From Bedellia somnulentella (Eukaryota > Arthropoda > Insecta > Lepidoptera > Bedelliidae), in assembly GCA_963576735.1 (NCBI GenBank), contig OY755172.1, forward strand, positions 6,324,001-6,388,000: DNA of 64,000 nucleotides, read 5' to 3'. Positions 48,073 through 62,500 of this stretch are shown piece after piece. The notes below the pieces were generated by a model, which made no database searches, had not been told where the DNA came from, and saw nothing but the letters and a program-made list of their open reading frames with translations. Numbering within the stretch: the stretch's first letter is position 1; each line of letters starts with the position of its first letter. Both the position numbers and the translations under genes were made by a program.

Positions 48073-51000
48073 ACTTTTTTTTCTTTTGTTCTCAGTAAAC
48101 ATGTAAAAGACTCTGAAAAAATACTAAAAAAAATGATTCTAAAGCTTGATGCATTTTACGCATATTTAACCATGTCAAAAAATTATAGAAACAGCCTTGA
48201 ATAAAAGCTGGTTCAAGAATATAACTGAAACCGTGAATGTGTTGTCACATTAGTAATCTGATCCACTTCTCTTGTTTGCTCTAATCATGTGAAACTACAT
48301 AACATGTTTTTGTTTGTATGCGTTACCGATTTATTGAAACGAACAATTAAGCAGCGATTAAATTCGAGTAATTACAAGTGTAAAACACGAAAGAACTGAA
48401 TATTTATTTAGGTTATTTCCACGAGCGGCAAAGTGTAACAGAAACCTTGACAGAAATAACACAATGGGAGTAGTTACTCGCGGTATCGTATCTCGTAGGT
48501 ATGTTTGGTCGGGGACCACGCTACGGCTATGCTAAGATAAGATGTTTCGTCGGAGACAAACCGCGATTATTTCGTGATAATAATAATGTGATTTCGACAG
48601 CAACCGCACTGCATTTGCGGTGTAGATAACGGTAGGTAACAGGTTTCGTTCCGACCTTTAACTGAGAATACCATTTCCATATAAAACAATGTTTATGGCA
48701 GCACAGATTTTACATAAAATTTGCATTTGTAACCAACTTGTTTATCTACAAGTCCACGTTAATGTTATTGGAATTGAATCTTAGCATGATTTTTATTTTC
48801 AGAGCACTGCTACGTAGTCATTTACGACCTAAAACTTAGCATTTTTATTTTATTTCTTTGTTTCTCAATGTTATGACAATGCCTCTATGGTCATAATTCA
48901 ATACCATGTATTTCAACCTTCAAATAGTAATATCTTCCAAAACTTTTAGTAGCTGATATAACTGATGCACTCGGTTGACTTTGAGAACAATTGGTGTTGA
49001 AAACAAGTGGCCAATCACCGATTACCGATAAGGCTGCAATGAACAGATAAAGGTGCGTGCGCCACGGACACAAAGAATGTGCATTCGATGTCGCAGAAGA
49101 CTCCTAGAGGGAGGAATGACCGAACGAAAGGTGGATGGACTGCGTCAGTGGCCGCCCGGCCCCGACTGCTTCTCGTCATTACTAAATGACAACATTAACT
49201 ATCAAATTAAGATTACATCCAGTCCAGTATGGAAGATAATTAGCATAAGAAACGAAACAAAGGCGTTTAGAATGCATTTTAAGCCCAATAGTATCTTATC
49301 TGTGGTGAATATCCATTGATCGCTGCAATAATGCTCAACCCCCAAATGTTGTATACCTGCCTATGCCGGGCCAGGCCGGGTGCGAGCCGGCCGGCTCTGC
49401 TTTGTTGACGTTTTTTGTTGGCATTCCTCTTACAGCTGATCACCACAACAAACCCACGTGACTGCAAATACATCTCTGCCATTGGTAGCATCTCACCCTA
49501 AATTATTGAAGAGAAAGCTTGCCGCTCCGAAAGGATGTTGAAAAAAGGAAAAGGTCTTCATCGTTTTGAAGTATTCTCAAAAGTGTAATAATGTTATACC
49601 TGGAATTTATTTATGTAATTATTACAGTTAAATTGCGATAGTGAATATTGCACAGACAATCGTAATCCATAACATTTGGGCTGTTTGTAATTATTAGACA
49701 TGTTAAGGGCCTCCCCGCATTTTGCAGCTATTGCGCTCACTCTTACGTCAAATTTACTGAGAGTGACAGGGACGGAAAAAACGCGCGCGCAGGATAAATG
49801 TAGTTTATTTAGTTTTATTGAATAACTACAATGTTTAAATAAAAAGTTAAACATCAAAGTTACAGATCTTAAAGCTACGCGTATATAGACACATAATTAG
49901 TTCACATGTATGTTATGCCAGTGGAGCCTATACGGTTTTTATGAAAACAAAGCATGTTCCAATTCAATTTTTTTCATCATATTTTTCAACAAATTATTAA
50001 AATGTTAAACATCAAATTTTAACACCATGAACTAATCACCAACATATATTTTATTCATGTCATATCAATATCATCAAATCAGACTTTATAGAATGTCAAA
50101 ACAATCAATATCAACCCATTTTTCCGGGGACGCCCTTAAGCAAACGGTAGCTACGCGAAAACATTTAGGTCATCCAAATGTAAATGATCAGACGGAATGT
50201 ACTTGCGTTGAATTTTGATAACCGTCTCTGAACTTTCGAACCACCAAATCGCTAACAAACTAAAATATATGGATAAAGTATATTGTAAAACTCTAAAAAC
50301 AAAAACTGTGATTACAAAATAATTAGCAGTTTATGTGCATAGAGAATAATACTCAGGTAGATTTTGAGCATGTGTGCTGTAATGCGTTGAGATTGGCCGC
50401 CATTGCCGCCGGCCGGGGCGTTCACTAGGGATGCACTAAGAAACAGGTTATTGTGGCAAAAAAGTAGCTTGAAAATATTTGAGGGAGTCTCGGAGAGCAC
50501 CTGGGGCCAGTGCGGTCGTCCCGAGCCCGGCATTCAGAGCACATTGCTCTCTGGCAGCTCAATATTGACGAGCACTCGAGCGGACGGGTGGGGTGCCTCG
50601 CTGCTCGCCTTTTTGTACTAGCAAGGATTACCGTCAAATATACATCTATACAAATACATGGATGAATATTCGACTGCATGAACATGCAATAAATTACATT
50701 CGATAACAATTGCTGGATACAACAGATATGACATGAACTGGCGCATTCTCAACGATAATTGCTATTACTTTACGACAAGAAAACGTGCTTCTCGAGTAAT
50801 ATTATATTAAACGTGATCGACTCTTTTCGAAACTGTTGAGGTAAAATTGACACAACTAGTAAATTGTGTAACTGTCGTTTTGACACGCAGTGTTAGTTGC
50901 AGTGAACCTTAACTAACCTATTGATAATATTTATAACACCTTTTGAAATTTTCTAAATTACACCCTTTTATGTTATTCCTAACTTTGACTGACCAATAAA

Positions 51001-52186
51001 ATAATACATTTAAATATAATTTTGTTTTAAGCTGTCGAAAAACCGGCTTACGTCGAAAGTGATCTATTTTGAAATATTTTTTATTGTAATATTTACAATA
51101 CAATGGATAATTTTGACAAAAATCGTGGCTTATGAGCTGTTTCTTTTAATTGTGGTCAGCATTAGTACCATTTTATGGCTTGATATGTTTGTGTATAGTA
51201 TAGGTACCTAGAGTATTTTAGGAAAAACATAAATATTTTAAAATAAAATATTATGCTAACAAAACAATGAACGCACTCAAGTAAATGAAACCACTTGGCA
51301 AATCGGTGCTGGACTTTTGTTTGTGTTGAAAATTATGCTAATTAGCCAAAATTACAAAGAAGCTCCGATTTTTTTGATCAGCAATGTACATATAAAATCC
51401 TCCTAAATAATAATTGCATTTTGCAGACAATCCTTATTCTGAGTTTGTGTTTCTTGATAATTTATTGGACCTTTACTCCACTGCAAGGTTAATCAAAGTG
51501 AAACTTAAAAATAATAACGAAGATAATACTGCATTTAAGGCAACGATATTTTAAACTGCATTTTCTTCGCGTATTTTAATGCTGTTATCATTAAATAGTT
51601 ATGTTATGATAGACGCTGACAATGAAACTGACGAGGTAAGCATATTAGGCTTCCAGTATGAGTCATTACTTACAGTGAATTATGATTAAGTATCCGGCTT
51701 TTCATACATTCTTGCTTTTCTTATCTCTACTACCCTTGGGTTGATTCAAATATTCAATGCAAATAAAAGCTGGTGGATTGGTAACGCTACATGTGCATCA
51801 TAGTTGTAATTGTTTCCGTGTTTTGGTAATAGAATAAAAGCAGCTATTAAAATTATGTCACGATGAATAAACTGAAATTTATAGATTTTTTTGTATAACG
51901 TTCACCTTGTTTTAAAGATCATAAATGATTCAGAAACTTATATTGAGTTTTCATGGATTTCATTTTACTTGGGAAAATGATCGTTGCTATACATAAACTG
52001 CTTATTAACCTTGATCCTAATGCATGTATTTATAAACAATTTACTGTAGCAAAACGATGACAATTAAGAACAAAAAGAACTGTAAAACAACAAACAGATA
52101 TTACAATCCATAAATCTTTAAAACTGAGAAAGATAAACTGTAAAAGTATCCCAATATCCATGGAATACAATAGAATAAACTTTCTT

Positions 52187-52540
52187 ACTTACTTATACTC
52201 ACGCCCATTATTCCCATTGGGGTAGGCAGAGACTATCGATCGCCACTTAGTACGATCTTGACAAACCTCTCTTGCTTCTTGATTATTCTTCTTATAAATG
52301 CTCTTTTATTCTTCTCACTTCGGACCCCCGCCTTTATAAGAACGTTTTCTATCTGGTCAAGAAACGTTTTACGAGGCCGTCCTTTACTAACAATCCCATC
52401 CACATTGGCTCTATATATCTCTTTCGCTACTTTATTTTCATCCATCCTCCCTATGTGCCCAAACCACCTCAACATTCCTTTTTCTATCTTGCATACTACG
52501 TCATCTTTCAAACCTACTCGTTCACGGATCACAGTATAGA
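52187..52540 (-). mobile_element. LINE-X 3' fragment (copy 6)
   Basis: The minus-strand frame reads [40 protein letters not shown] and [20 protein letters not shown]. It is closest in wording to the 27685 copy and carries the same 3' end (CCCATTATTCCCATTGGGG on the plus strand). Confidence 0.75.
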
Positions 52541-54479
52541 ATAAAAACACTCTTTATTGCATATCAAACATGAAATAATAATCGAAATAATAAAACAATT
52601 TTACACAGAAGTAATATTTATCAGTGTACCTTCTCCAGACATCCTAGATGTAGAGAATCATAGTCAAAACATAAAGTTTGCTTATCAATACAAACTTACT
52701 CTGAATTTAATTTATAAAAACCCGCTTTTAATAATTAAGTTTATAATTAAAAAGAATGAGAAACTAATTCATGAAAAGTGTTGATTATAAACACAATCCG
52801 ACAGGAACCGTGTCAGTCAATATATATATATTCGTATTCAAATGAGTTTAAAAGCTCAGCACACTGTAAGTACAACAAAATGTCAGAGGAAGTAGTTTCA
52901 TAAACTTCACCCGACGAAGCATTAATTGCAAAGACAAGTTACAATTAAATGAGAAATCAGACAAACTTTCGAAATAAATTTCTTTATTTGATTTTCGTTT
53001 GGAATGCATTTAAGTGGTTTAAACATATTTTTTTTACAGAATAAAGTTAAAGGAACGTCAAATAGATAAAAATGGTATTTCCAACAATTAATTTATACAT
53101 GAAGATATTTGCATTATTTGCACTCACTCACGTAAGGTTCCCTACTTTTGTAATTAATAAAAAAAAGATTTAGAAGTAATAATAGTCTGAAAATTAAATA
53201 CCATGCAAATTATTTGATTCGTATAATAAGCTTTTTGAATAAAATATCCTTCAAAAGTGAGTTTGTTGATAAATTGAGAAAGGAAGCCCCATATATTTTG
53301 TCTATCCACAATTCCAAGTAGTGTCTTTTGACCTTCACCACGAGTATCAAATATTGATTAATCGTTAGGTTTGTTCTTATCAAACAAAAATATTGATTTT
53401 ACCTTCTTGCCATAGTATCTCATTATTTAGTTAAAAAGAGAGGGAAAAAGTATCTCAGTTTATTTAAATGTCATGGCACAAAAAACATAACTTCCTTAAC
53501 AAATGAATAATTGAAACCAAATAGTTTTAGTTAACTTCAAGTAGTGAATTTGGAATACTTTTCCTAAAGAGGTCATCAGTTTAATCAGCAAGGTTGCGTT
53601 GCTCTACTGACCTTAAACTACCTCGGTGCTTGAAAAATAGAACTTTGTAAACGCGTAGTGCATTTATAAGTATGTTTAACAGAGGACAATAAATGTATGT
53701 TGGTAAACAACCTTGCTAGTTTAGTGACAAAGAGCGTGACCTCAAACGCTTGAGACACTGGTTCAATTCCAGCGAGGGACTCATATACCTCTGGACACTG
53801 TCTTTCCTAAAGTTAGAGATAGTATAGCTACTAGAGATAGAAGTTAATGGTCAGTTCTCTTGAAGAAAGAAAGACCGCAGTAAGCGTCTTTACGGCTTGA
53901 CATCTGAAAGAAATAATACCTCTGCTTATTGCTTCTATATTGGGAATGAAGTTGAGACAGTTGTAAATATAGATGACAAGTGACTTTATCTTGTTATTGT
54001 TTCAATCTTAATGATGAAGCTACGAAGGTGCTTAATATTGAAAGTAAAGTAGAGCAAAAGATATAGAGCTTGCTCTACGCACATTTCCGAAGCCTGCGCT
54101 TAGTAGTGACTTAAAAATTTATACTTGCAGAGCTATTTTTTAACTTTTCTTGTTTTGTTCGGTATACATTATTACTTACGTTATGTTTTAGGTATAATCA
54201 CATCTACATGTCTACCAATCTATTGAAAGCCATACATGTTTACTAAACTGTCATTGTGTATCATATAGCCCACTCTTATCCATCCTATATTTACTTGTTA
54301 TAATTAGTAAGAAAGTTTAAATATTCAGGAGTATGAAAGTGTAAGATTCAATTCGGGAGTTGACCTATTTTAGATTTATTCCAAAGAGGTCGCCTTAGCT
54401 GAGTTGCATAATTATGTGATGTGTCTACTTGACATTTTAATCGACCCCGAATCCGAATAGAAACTATGTCACGCATTAG

Positions 54480-55169
54480 CCGGCAATGGCAGGCGTGCAC
54501 CGGCGGCCGCGGCTACTGCGTCGCCTCGTCACTCTAGCTCGTTGTGCAATCCCGTTAGCGATACACGTGCAATAGAAGAGTAGAGTTCTGTAGCGAGCGA
54601 GCCGCAATCCGTGGGCGGGTGAGCGTGCTGCCGCCGCCCGCAGCCCGCGCCCGCCGCGCATCCCTCCGGCCACAGTCGAGCCCGCCCGAACGGCACGAAG
54701 CGCGGCCTCCCCGTCTCGCTCGCACTCGGCCGCTGCGGCGCCCCGTCTCTCCTCGCGCGAACAGCTGAGTATCAAAACAAAGAAGTGAGATGGGCGGTCG
54801 CCGCTCCCGCTCGCCGGCCGGCCGGTGTGCGAGCCCGTATGCCAGTTCTCGACTGAACCGTGTCTATCGAGGTCGTCCGCTGCGTATCGCGCACCAACTT
54901 TACGACCGCGACAAGATTTTTCTTTGTCCCGATCTTTGAGGATCGAGCCTTCGTATTATGTTTCAGCGTGAGCATCGCAACCAGCCCCGGCCAATCGAAG
55001 AGCCGGACCGAGTTTGTGTAGTTTCTCGTATAAATTCTTATAACTTTCCGAAATTTTGTGACGGTTACCCAGCGAAGAGAGTTCGCCGGGCGATTTGAAG
55101 TTACTGAGTGAAAAGAGTTAAAAGTTGAAGAGACGGTGTAAAATAAGTGAGTGTGGACTGCGAACGATC
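54480..55169 (+). promoter_or_regulatory. GC-rich promoter region and 5' leader of the Glut4EF-like gene
   Basis: 54480-54880 is strongly GC- and CpG-rich (e.g. GCCGCCGCCCGCAGCCCGCG) in a genome that is otherwise AT-rich. It directly precedes a leader and a start codon at 55170. No clear TATA/initiator pair was fixed; GTATAAAT near 55028 is a weak candidate. The minus-strand open frame through this block is a composition artefact. Confidence 0.5.
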
Positions 55170-55538
55170 ATGTCGACAGGAAAGCGCCTCGCAAAGAGGT
55201 CGATCATAGGGACCCGTGTGGCGGCACTGGGGGACGAAGGTATTTACTATTCGGGGATGATCCAGGCGGTGAAGACGCCGGCTCCATTTCCTGAGAACAA
55301 CAATTGCATAAACTTGACGCCGAACACGCGCTACACGGTGCGGTTCGAGGGCGGCAAGGGCGCGCGCGAGTACCGCGACGCGGAGCTGATCGGGCCCGGC
55401 TTCCGCGGCATGACGGGCGTCAAGCTGCGCGCCGGCCAGCGCGTCTTCCTCACGCACAACGGCCGCGAGGTGTGCGCCGACGTGCTGCACCACGACCACC
55501 ACACCGACGAGCTGCGCTTGCAGATACCTTCCAACGAT
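55170..55538 (+). CDS. Glut4EF: Glut4EF-like transcription factor, first coding exon (DUF4772 type), partial
   Basis: 123 codons ending in phase 0 at a GTGAGT donor; the rest of the gene lies beyond the window. The start was chosen at MSTGKRLAKRSIIGTR, which I recall as the conserved N-terminus of insect Glut4EF (ZNF395/ZNF704 relatives). An upstream in-frame ATG at 55125 gives a 15-residue extension of no known conservation. The exon encodes a Tudor-like or DNA-associating N-terminal domain (GTRVAALGDEGIYYSGMIQA, NTRYTVRFEGG, GPGFRG). The family's zinc fingers are encoded downstream. Codons are GC-rich in the second half, unlike the other genes here. Family recognition is from memory. Confidence 0.75.
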
Positions 55539-56014
55539 GTGAGTCTCATTACATACTTATTATTTTCTTATGAAAACAAATATATATTCAGAGCCTACTA
55601 ACACGATATTAATCAAAATTAGTTGGCTGGGTTAGAGCTTGTGACGAAATAGCACTTTGGCCGCGCGTTCATGATGTTTTTAAGCTTTCGCTGCGTACAT
55701 AAGACATCAACGCTCACATGACTACGAAACTCGTAGACGAACTGCGCTCTTTTTCAGTTAACTTTTGTTTTTGAGACTGAAATGACTTCTCGATTGCTTT
55801 TTTATTTAATTTTATGAAATCAAAATAGTTGGAAAGATTGTTTTAAGCTTAAGTTTAAAAACAAGATATTGAACAAAGAAAGATTTAATTTTTAACACAC
55901 CAACTATAGGAGCTTTTTTCATAACAATATAACATTTATCAAATTCTTTGATCAAGTAGTCTTGAAAACAATTGACTACGCATTTCAATCTCCAAACAGA
56001 TCTGTATCCCAGAA

Positions 56015-56275
56015 CATACATACATACGTACATACATATACTCACGGCTATAAATCCCTAGATGGGGTAGCCAGAGCTTAGGAATGAGAAATTCCTCAGC
56101 CACCTTTGGAAAGTTGAGTGGGGAAAATATGGTAAAATAAAGGTTGTTGGTGATGGGTCTCCAACCGCATCGCCCAATAATCCTTTTAAAGCCCCCATAC
56201 CGTTAGTCGCCTCTTACGTACACCCCGCGGAAGAAATGGGGTAGTGCTATTCTAAGCCGACACTACACAGCTTAC
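56015..56275 (-). repeat. SINE-B, full-length inverted copy
   Basis: Plus strand begins ATACATACGTACATACATAT and ends GTAGTGCTATTCTAAGCCGA; well preserved. Confidence 0.78.
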
Positions 56276-56339
56276 ATTTACAACTAGAACATGTATTTGA
56301 AAACTTATATTATTTTATCTTTATTAATTAATATACAAA

Positions 56340-56528
56340 TTCTAACTAACCCACGGCTATAAATACCAAAATAGGGTGGCCTGAGCATCTAAAATGAAAT
56401 CTCTAGCCACTTTTGAAGTCTCCAGCGCCATCGCCCAAAACTCCTTAATCGCCCCAATACCTTAGTCGCCTCTCACTACACTCGCGGTAAGAAATAGGTT
56501 AATGAATCCTAATCTGACACTCCACAGC
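56340..56528 (-). repeat. SINE-B, truncated inverted copy
   Basis: CCCACGGCTATAAATACC start and CGCCTCTCACTACACTCGCG near the end, with part of the centre lost. It lies tandem to the better copy 65 bp away. Confidence 0.6.
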
Positions 56529-59500
56529 AATATCTTAATAATCTTAAAAAAAATATCTCCCAAAACTATAACGACATAAAAAAGCGTCTTTTTTTGTTGT
56601 ATGAAAGATATTTTTGATATGAAGTACTAATAACAAAAAGGAGAGATAAGGTCGGGCTCTTGTATATCGCCACCCAGTAATAAATTATGTAATAAAGTAC
56701 AATTGTACGTAGTTTGCCGCAAGTTGCTACGCCACTCTCGATAACCGATTCATCTCGCCATCGCCGTTATCTTAAGCCTCACCAATCATACTCGATCAAG
56801 TTTCCTTTCACTAACTTTATTATCAAATCAAATCAGCTATGGTCCTAAAGCAGAGCTGTAATACGAAGCTGTTACAGAAACATATGTTATCTGTAATAAT
56901 TATTATGAAACGATCCACGAGGCGATACGCTGACATTGGTATCAAGGACTCCGATATCGATATTGTTGAATGCCGATACGCGAAACGTTACGCTCGTGAC
57001 ATTTACCAGTTATAGCTATAACGGGTGATAAGCGAGGCGGAGTAAGCGATATGCCGGCAAGCCTAACTCTTTCATAATGCACTGAGCGCATGCCCGACGA
57101 CTGTAACGTATCTTTCACGGTGCACAACATGGTGAAAGTTTCACGTGTCCGGGGAATAGTCGTCGTTAATAACGTCCACACGTTATGCACGAGTTATCAA
57201 CTTCAAGTGGACTAAGAATAGAGGTATTGGTTATACCGCGACAAACGTGCTTCGCTCTACAACTATATTTAATACATTACTGAGGCTCTTTTCTAAATAA
57301 CTAAATATTGTGATGCTAAAACGTTATGTGCATTGATTAAACAAAACCGTATTCTGATATTTAGACTATTACTATCGGATCAACGAACTGAGGCCATTTC
57401 GTGCGTATTTTGAATTAAATTTGGGATTCTACTTCAATTTGAATGAGGTCAGTACCGACTGTAAACAACTTTGGCAACAGAAATTATACTCTGCTACGAA
57501 AGGTTTCTGTTGTAAATTAATTGTTCACTTACTGCAGCTATCGACTTTTGTATTGTATGACGGCCTTTTTTCTGCAAGTCAACATCTGCCCGCGCCTATG
57601 TAGACAGATTAAACTACTAAAAACTAAGGCAAACTAGATTAAAATTTGCATTTTCCTATGGAAATTCACTCCATAATATATAAGCAATGCTATAAGTGCA
57701 TTAAATATAATCACTCTTTATTTTCTCATAACTTAATTAATGACTTATTAAAATGCATTTAAAGTTACGCTGTATTTCTAGTTAACTAAAATCGATTTTT
57801 TCCAGTAGGTAAGGTTCGATATTTCATAAACTGATATGTTTAATTTTTCTTGAACAGTGATTTTTTCGATATAATATAAGCAAGAAAAACTGCATGCAAT
57901 ATTGCGGTGAGTAAAATCAATAATAGAAAAATGGTGAAGTAAAACAAGGAAGTTATTCTATTGGTGACACGCGCGGGCCGAGGCCTTGGCAGGCTTCGTA
58001 AACTGGTGACGTACTCGACTTAAGACCAGCGCGTGATGCGATAACATAACTTATATTTTATCGCAGTTTCAATATTATGGGTTCACTTTAAATTAAACGT
58101 ACATATTCTCTCCTCTCTCTACTATCTAAAATGTCTTGTGCGCTTGACCTAAAAAACAAAAACAATTAATTGAACGATATGACGCACTTGTTAATGTGTT
58201 TACTATTTTTGTTAGAGCTAGTAAATAACATAATTCCGTGTAGCGTGTTTATAACAATTGATAAATGGAATACGCACCGGCAGAAAATGCAAACTAAAAA
58301 CATGTTTATGTTTATTCAACTTCCTCATGTTTTCGCAAATTTTGAACGAGTTAAAAATATTTTTCTATATCTTTAGTGAAAAGAGGCAAAAATTTAAATA
58401 TTTCTCTGTTTTCCCGTATATGATTATTGTTTCATGTTTTTAAATATATCTTACTGAAGACAAAGGTAAAAATCTGAAATATCTTATTTATCTTGCAGTC
58501 AGCAAGCTGCAGAAATTGCGATAGTGGAAATGTAGAGTTCACTCTTGAACCCGTTTGAAACGTACTCGTGTACGTAGTTAGCGCTGGTACGTAATAAAGT
58601 ACGCCGCAACTTTGCCGGCCGGCGTTCGTAGCGCGTGGAGCCGCCCGCCCCGCCCCGCCCCGCCCGGCCCCCGTAGTCGTTACGTCATCATCTAATCACA
58701 TAACAAACAACATTTTTCACAACAACCGCCCCTGCTATATTATCGTTTAGGAACAACGTAGTATAAACTTCGTAAATATATGACGCAGTCTCACAAACGT
58801 GGAATTTCCAAGTCAGTATCTGCAATCGGGCAGCATAATGTATTGTGAGTCAACAGTAGCGGCGTAGTTCGGCTGATGCGGATCCTATAGTGTGTGTCAG
58901 CGGAAAAGATGTAAAAATAAAGAGTATGCGTTCGAGAATTAAGGTCAGTAGCGAGCCCGGAACCGAGCAGCGGTACTCATTACAAAATCGAGTCAAGAAT
59001 TATGTTTGACGTCGCCGGCCGGCGCGGCGCCCGGTCACTGCTGTACCGTTAAAATCACTCGCGGTGCTCGCTGGCTACTTACGAGTACATACTTACACCA
59101 CTGTATGCCTCCGGGTAGACTCATAAAAATTGCGCTCACGTTTATTGATACGACATTTAATCGAACACACATTTTCAACAATTTATAGATAATGGAGAAG
59201 CGTAGTAAAATCTAAACGCGTCATAATGTATTATCAATGCTATCACGCTGTTTTACGGTGCCGAGCAACAAACGACGTAACAAAATGCCGCTCGTGTCGT
59301 GAAAGTAGCAATTCTCCGAGTATAACCTGTAGAACGTCCATTTGTTCCGGATTACTGTTGTAATAAATATCATAGGTAATAGCAAATACTTCACCGTTAC
59401 TAATGTGCATTTTCTATAGAATAAACTGTACTTTAAAGAAGGAAAGCTAATGATGCACGTGTATTTGACTATTCTGTAAATGTTTTGGTACATCATTATT

Positions 59501-62500
59501 CTGTTTTCTATGACTTATCTGTTCCCGGTTAATAAATACAGGGGCACTATTTGATATATTACCAATGAAGTCGTGCACATGTCAGTCCATACAATACAAC
59601 GTTGTAATTAACATTGCACAGGTAGTGAAAGCGGTAATGAATCATAAGCGTTTTCCAGATTTTCTTGCGGTTCACGCATTATTTTTTATAAGTAACATAG
59701 ACACTTTTCTGAAACCTATCGTTGCGTGGAGCCATCGCGTGCACTTCGCAAATTTCACTTAAATATCGCGTATCGTTCATAAAATTACCTTCATTTGCTA
59801 CTCCCGTAATAAAGACGAGGAGTATTTTGATTTAGTTGCATTATCTTTGAATTGATGATCTTGCTACAAAAATGTTTCGAATGCAACGTAGTTAAAACGA
59901 TGACAGTGAATCATTCATTATAGATTTTCTCTTTGGCTCTGAATAGTGTGTTTCTTGGTTAGTTGTTAACAGTAAATACAAGGAACGATGAAAAAACCCA
60001 TGGGAAGAGAAACTTCCTCCTCTAGTGCTTCGCGACGAGTGCAGCGTGTGTACGCACTGTGGCGGCCTAACCTTCAATTAACGGCTATTAGACCGTTATT
60101 CTATAATGATGCTCCTACAATTCTATTATTCACTACATCTAGGTACGGCTTGCTGATTCTTTTCAAATCGCTAATTGGTGCCTGCATTCAACATCAACTG
60201 TAGTCCATCAAGTAATTAAACTGAAAAAAGTGGTTTGGTTTCGTAGAAAAATAAATACAATGTAGTTTGGTTAGGGAATTAAATTGAATACAATGGCAAA
60301 TTAGGGTTGATTTTGTAATAGATAATACCCTCACAATACCAATTTATGTAAACAATTTCAACAATTTGTGAACTATTTCCTATTTTATGGCACAACAGTT
60401 TATCATGAAAACGCGGATATTGTTATGGAATGAAATAAATGATTAACAATCAAAATGCTATTGACGGAGTCAGATTGGTAGAGCAGCAGCTGGCGGCCGG
60501 CGGCGGCGGTCGTTGCGAGCAGGACACGCCTATTTGCAGCAATTATGATATTTTATGCACTTTGACTAGGTAATATTATACGAACGCCTCTCACCGACCA
60601 AGCATAATTTACTTGAACAGGCTGTATCGACTGCCACATCACAACTTGATTTAAAACGAGTACCTACTCACTTATCTAACAAAGTAATCGTTCCCTAGTT
60701 ACAATTGACTGGTTCTTGCGCGGTATGTTTAGCTGTTACTGTGAAATGATTAGTTAAACTAACCTCATATTCTGTTCAGCGTAATAATTAAACCGGCTAA
60801 TTACTTCCACGAGTTTTACTTTACGAGCGAGCTTTGTATTGAAACCTGCGGTAACAACGCTTTTAAGGAATCTATTCCAAATATTTCTCGTTGTGAAATT
60901 TTTGGTGCTGAGTTAGTTCTATGTAACATGTTGTTGTTTATCACAATATGTTTGATGTTGTCATAGGCGTAAAATAGATAGGAGTAAATCATTAAACCTT
61001 GATTTATTTTCGCCTAACTCTATCGCATCACAATACACCCACTAACCGGCAGTGAAGGCAAGGCCGGACCTTTATGGGTTGCCTCATTGCTTTCGCCTTG
61101 AAATACTTAACGCTGTGTACCCACTCTTATCTAAACAGCTTGCTGTGTCAAAATGCAGTTGCCGTATCAACCCGCATTATGGGTTTCTACACGCGCACAC
61201 TATCTCACACTTTGTGCTTTGACCTGAATCTTGGAAATGGAATAACTTGTTTGAGGATTTCGGCTAACAGTATCTACGCGACCGTTAATGCGTGGGTGAC
61301 TAGCCTCATCTGTCATTCGAATTACAAAAATAATAAAGGGTGACCTCATTCTAAATACACGCAAAATCACGAAAAACAAACTTACGTTTAAAAACACCTC
61401 TGACATTTTGCTCCATTAAAAATGATAGTTGAAATTAATAAAGGTAAAAATATTGTATTCAAGACATTCTGTATAAACTTTTATTTTTATGTCAAGATTT
61501 GGAACGTATAAATAAAATTGGTTTCAAGTATCAAGTTCACAAGTTCGATAATCGTTGGGTAGTTAACTTTTTTAGCGATGCTCAATAATGTGATATTATG
61601 AGATGGTTTTGGTAGATCGGTATGTGTTATATTATAATTGCAATAGTGTCGGCAGGCGGCGGCGGCGGAGTGCGGGGCCGCGACGTCGGCACGCTGCCCC
61701 ACTGACCCAGTTTCGCTGATATTGAACCAGCGACAACACGAGCCACTCCGCACTCGCCCTCTAACCGCACTCCTACCTACCTTTTCCTTTCTTCTTTTCT
61801 AATTAACTCCCATAACTCACTATCGACCTAACTTAATAATCAATTTACATAATTTTTACTCTAATAGGTTTCTAATGATATTCTAAAACCGGTCAAAATG
61901 CGCTGCGGTTGAGGATAGCTCGGCCAAGTAACGGTGATACATGTCCCGCAAAGTGCGTCTGCTATTGGACATCCAACGCTCGTTCTTTGTGCGAACAGGT
62001 TCCCTTCATCGAGCATTTGTATGCTTGTAAATCAGGTACACAGGCAGGACTACGCGGCACGCTTCCTTTGCCTGTAATTCAGGTCATGACGCTTGCGTGT
62101 TCGACCACTTCCTGGTATTTTCAGAACAGCCTAAGTTACCTAGAAAACCTATGTAACAGTTGTAGAGTATAATATGGTAGTTTCAAGGTGAACAGCCCAT
62201 GGGCACGCCTTACACGTGTAGAGAAATGCTTTGGTTATGATACAGTTATTTGGCGAGCTATTACAAGTGTACGAATGCGGACGCCTACGCGAAATGAAAT
62301 ATTTCACCTGTGACGTAATTTCGCGTCTCCCACTAGACGCTGCGAGGATGACGCCTCCGCACTATCGCCAACGCAATGACGTAGACTTGCTATTTATTTG
62401 TGACGTCATGTTATATTGCATAATTTTACATAAACGGAACATTCATTGTTCTTTCTTTGATTTATTGATTCCAAGGTCTAATTGCAACGAAATTAATAGT

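Larger units (their letters stand above)
44600..54400. other. Intergenic region between Mccc1 and the Glut4EF-like gene
   Basis: Apart from the tRNA, the SINE-B/palindrome and a LINE-X piece, I see no coding region; the open frames here are short and unlike known proteins. 45095-45185 resembles an inverted tRNA-like element (GTAGCTCAGTAG, GGTTCAATTC). 53700-53790 has another B-box-like GGTTCAATTCC. Segments near 48480-48650, 49050-49180 and 50400-50600 are GC-richer than their surroundings and could be regulatory, without specific evidence. Confidence 0.4.

Noticed and set aside
54476..54975. Minus-strand open frames through the GC-rich promoter block
   Set aside because: Ala/Arg-rich, no domain, no conserved start; open only because stop codons are rare in GC-rich DNA.
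55304..55573. Plus- and minus-strand frames overlapping the Glut4EF-like exon
   Set aside because: Shadows of the real frame, rich in Arg/Pro/His from GC-rich codons.
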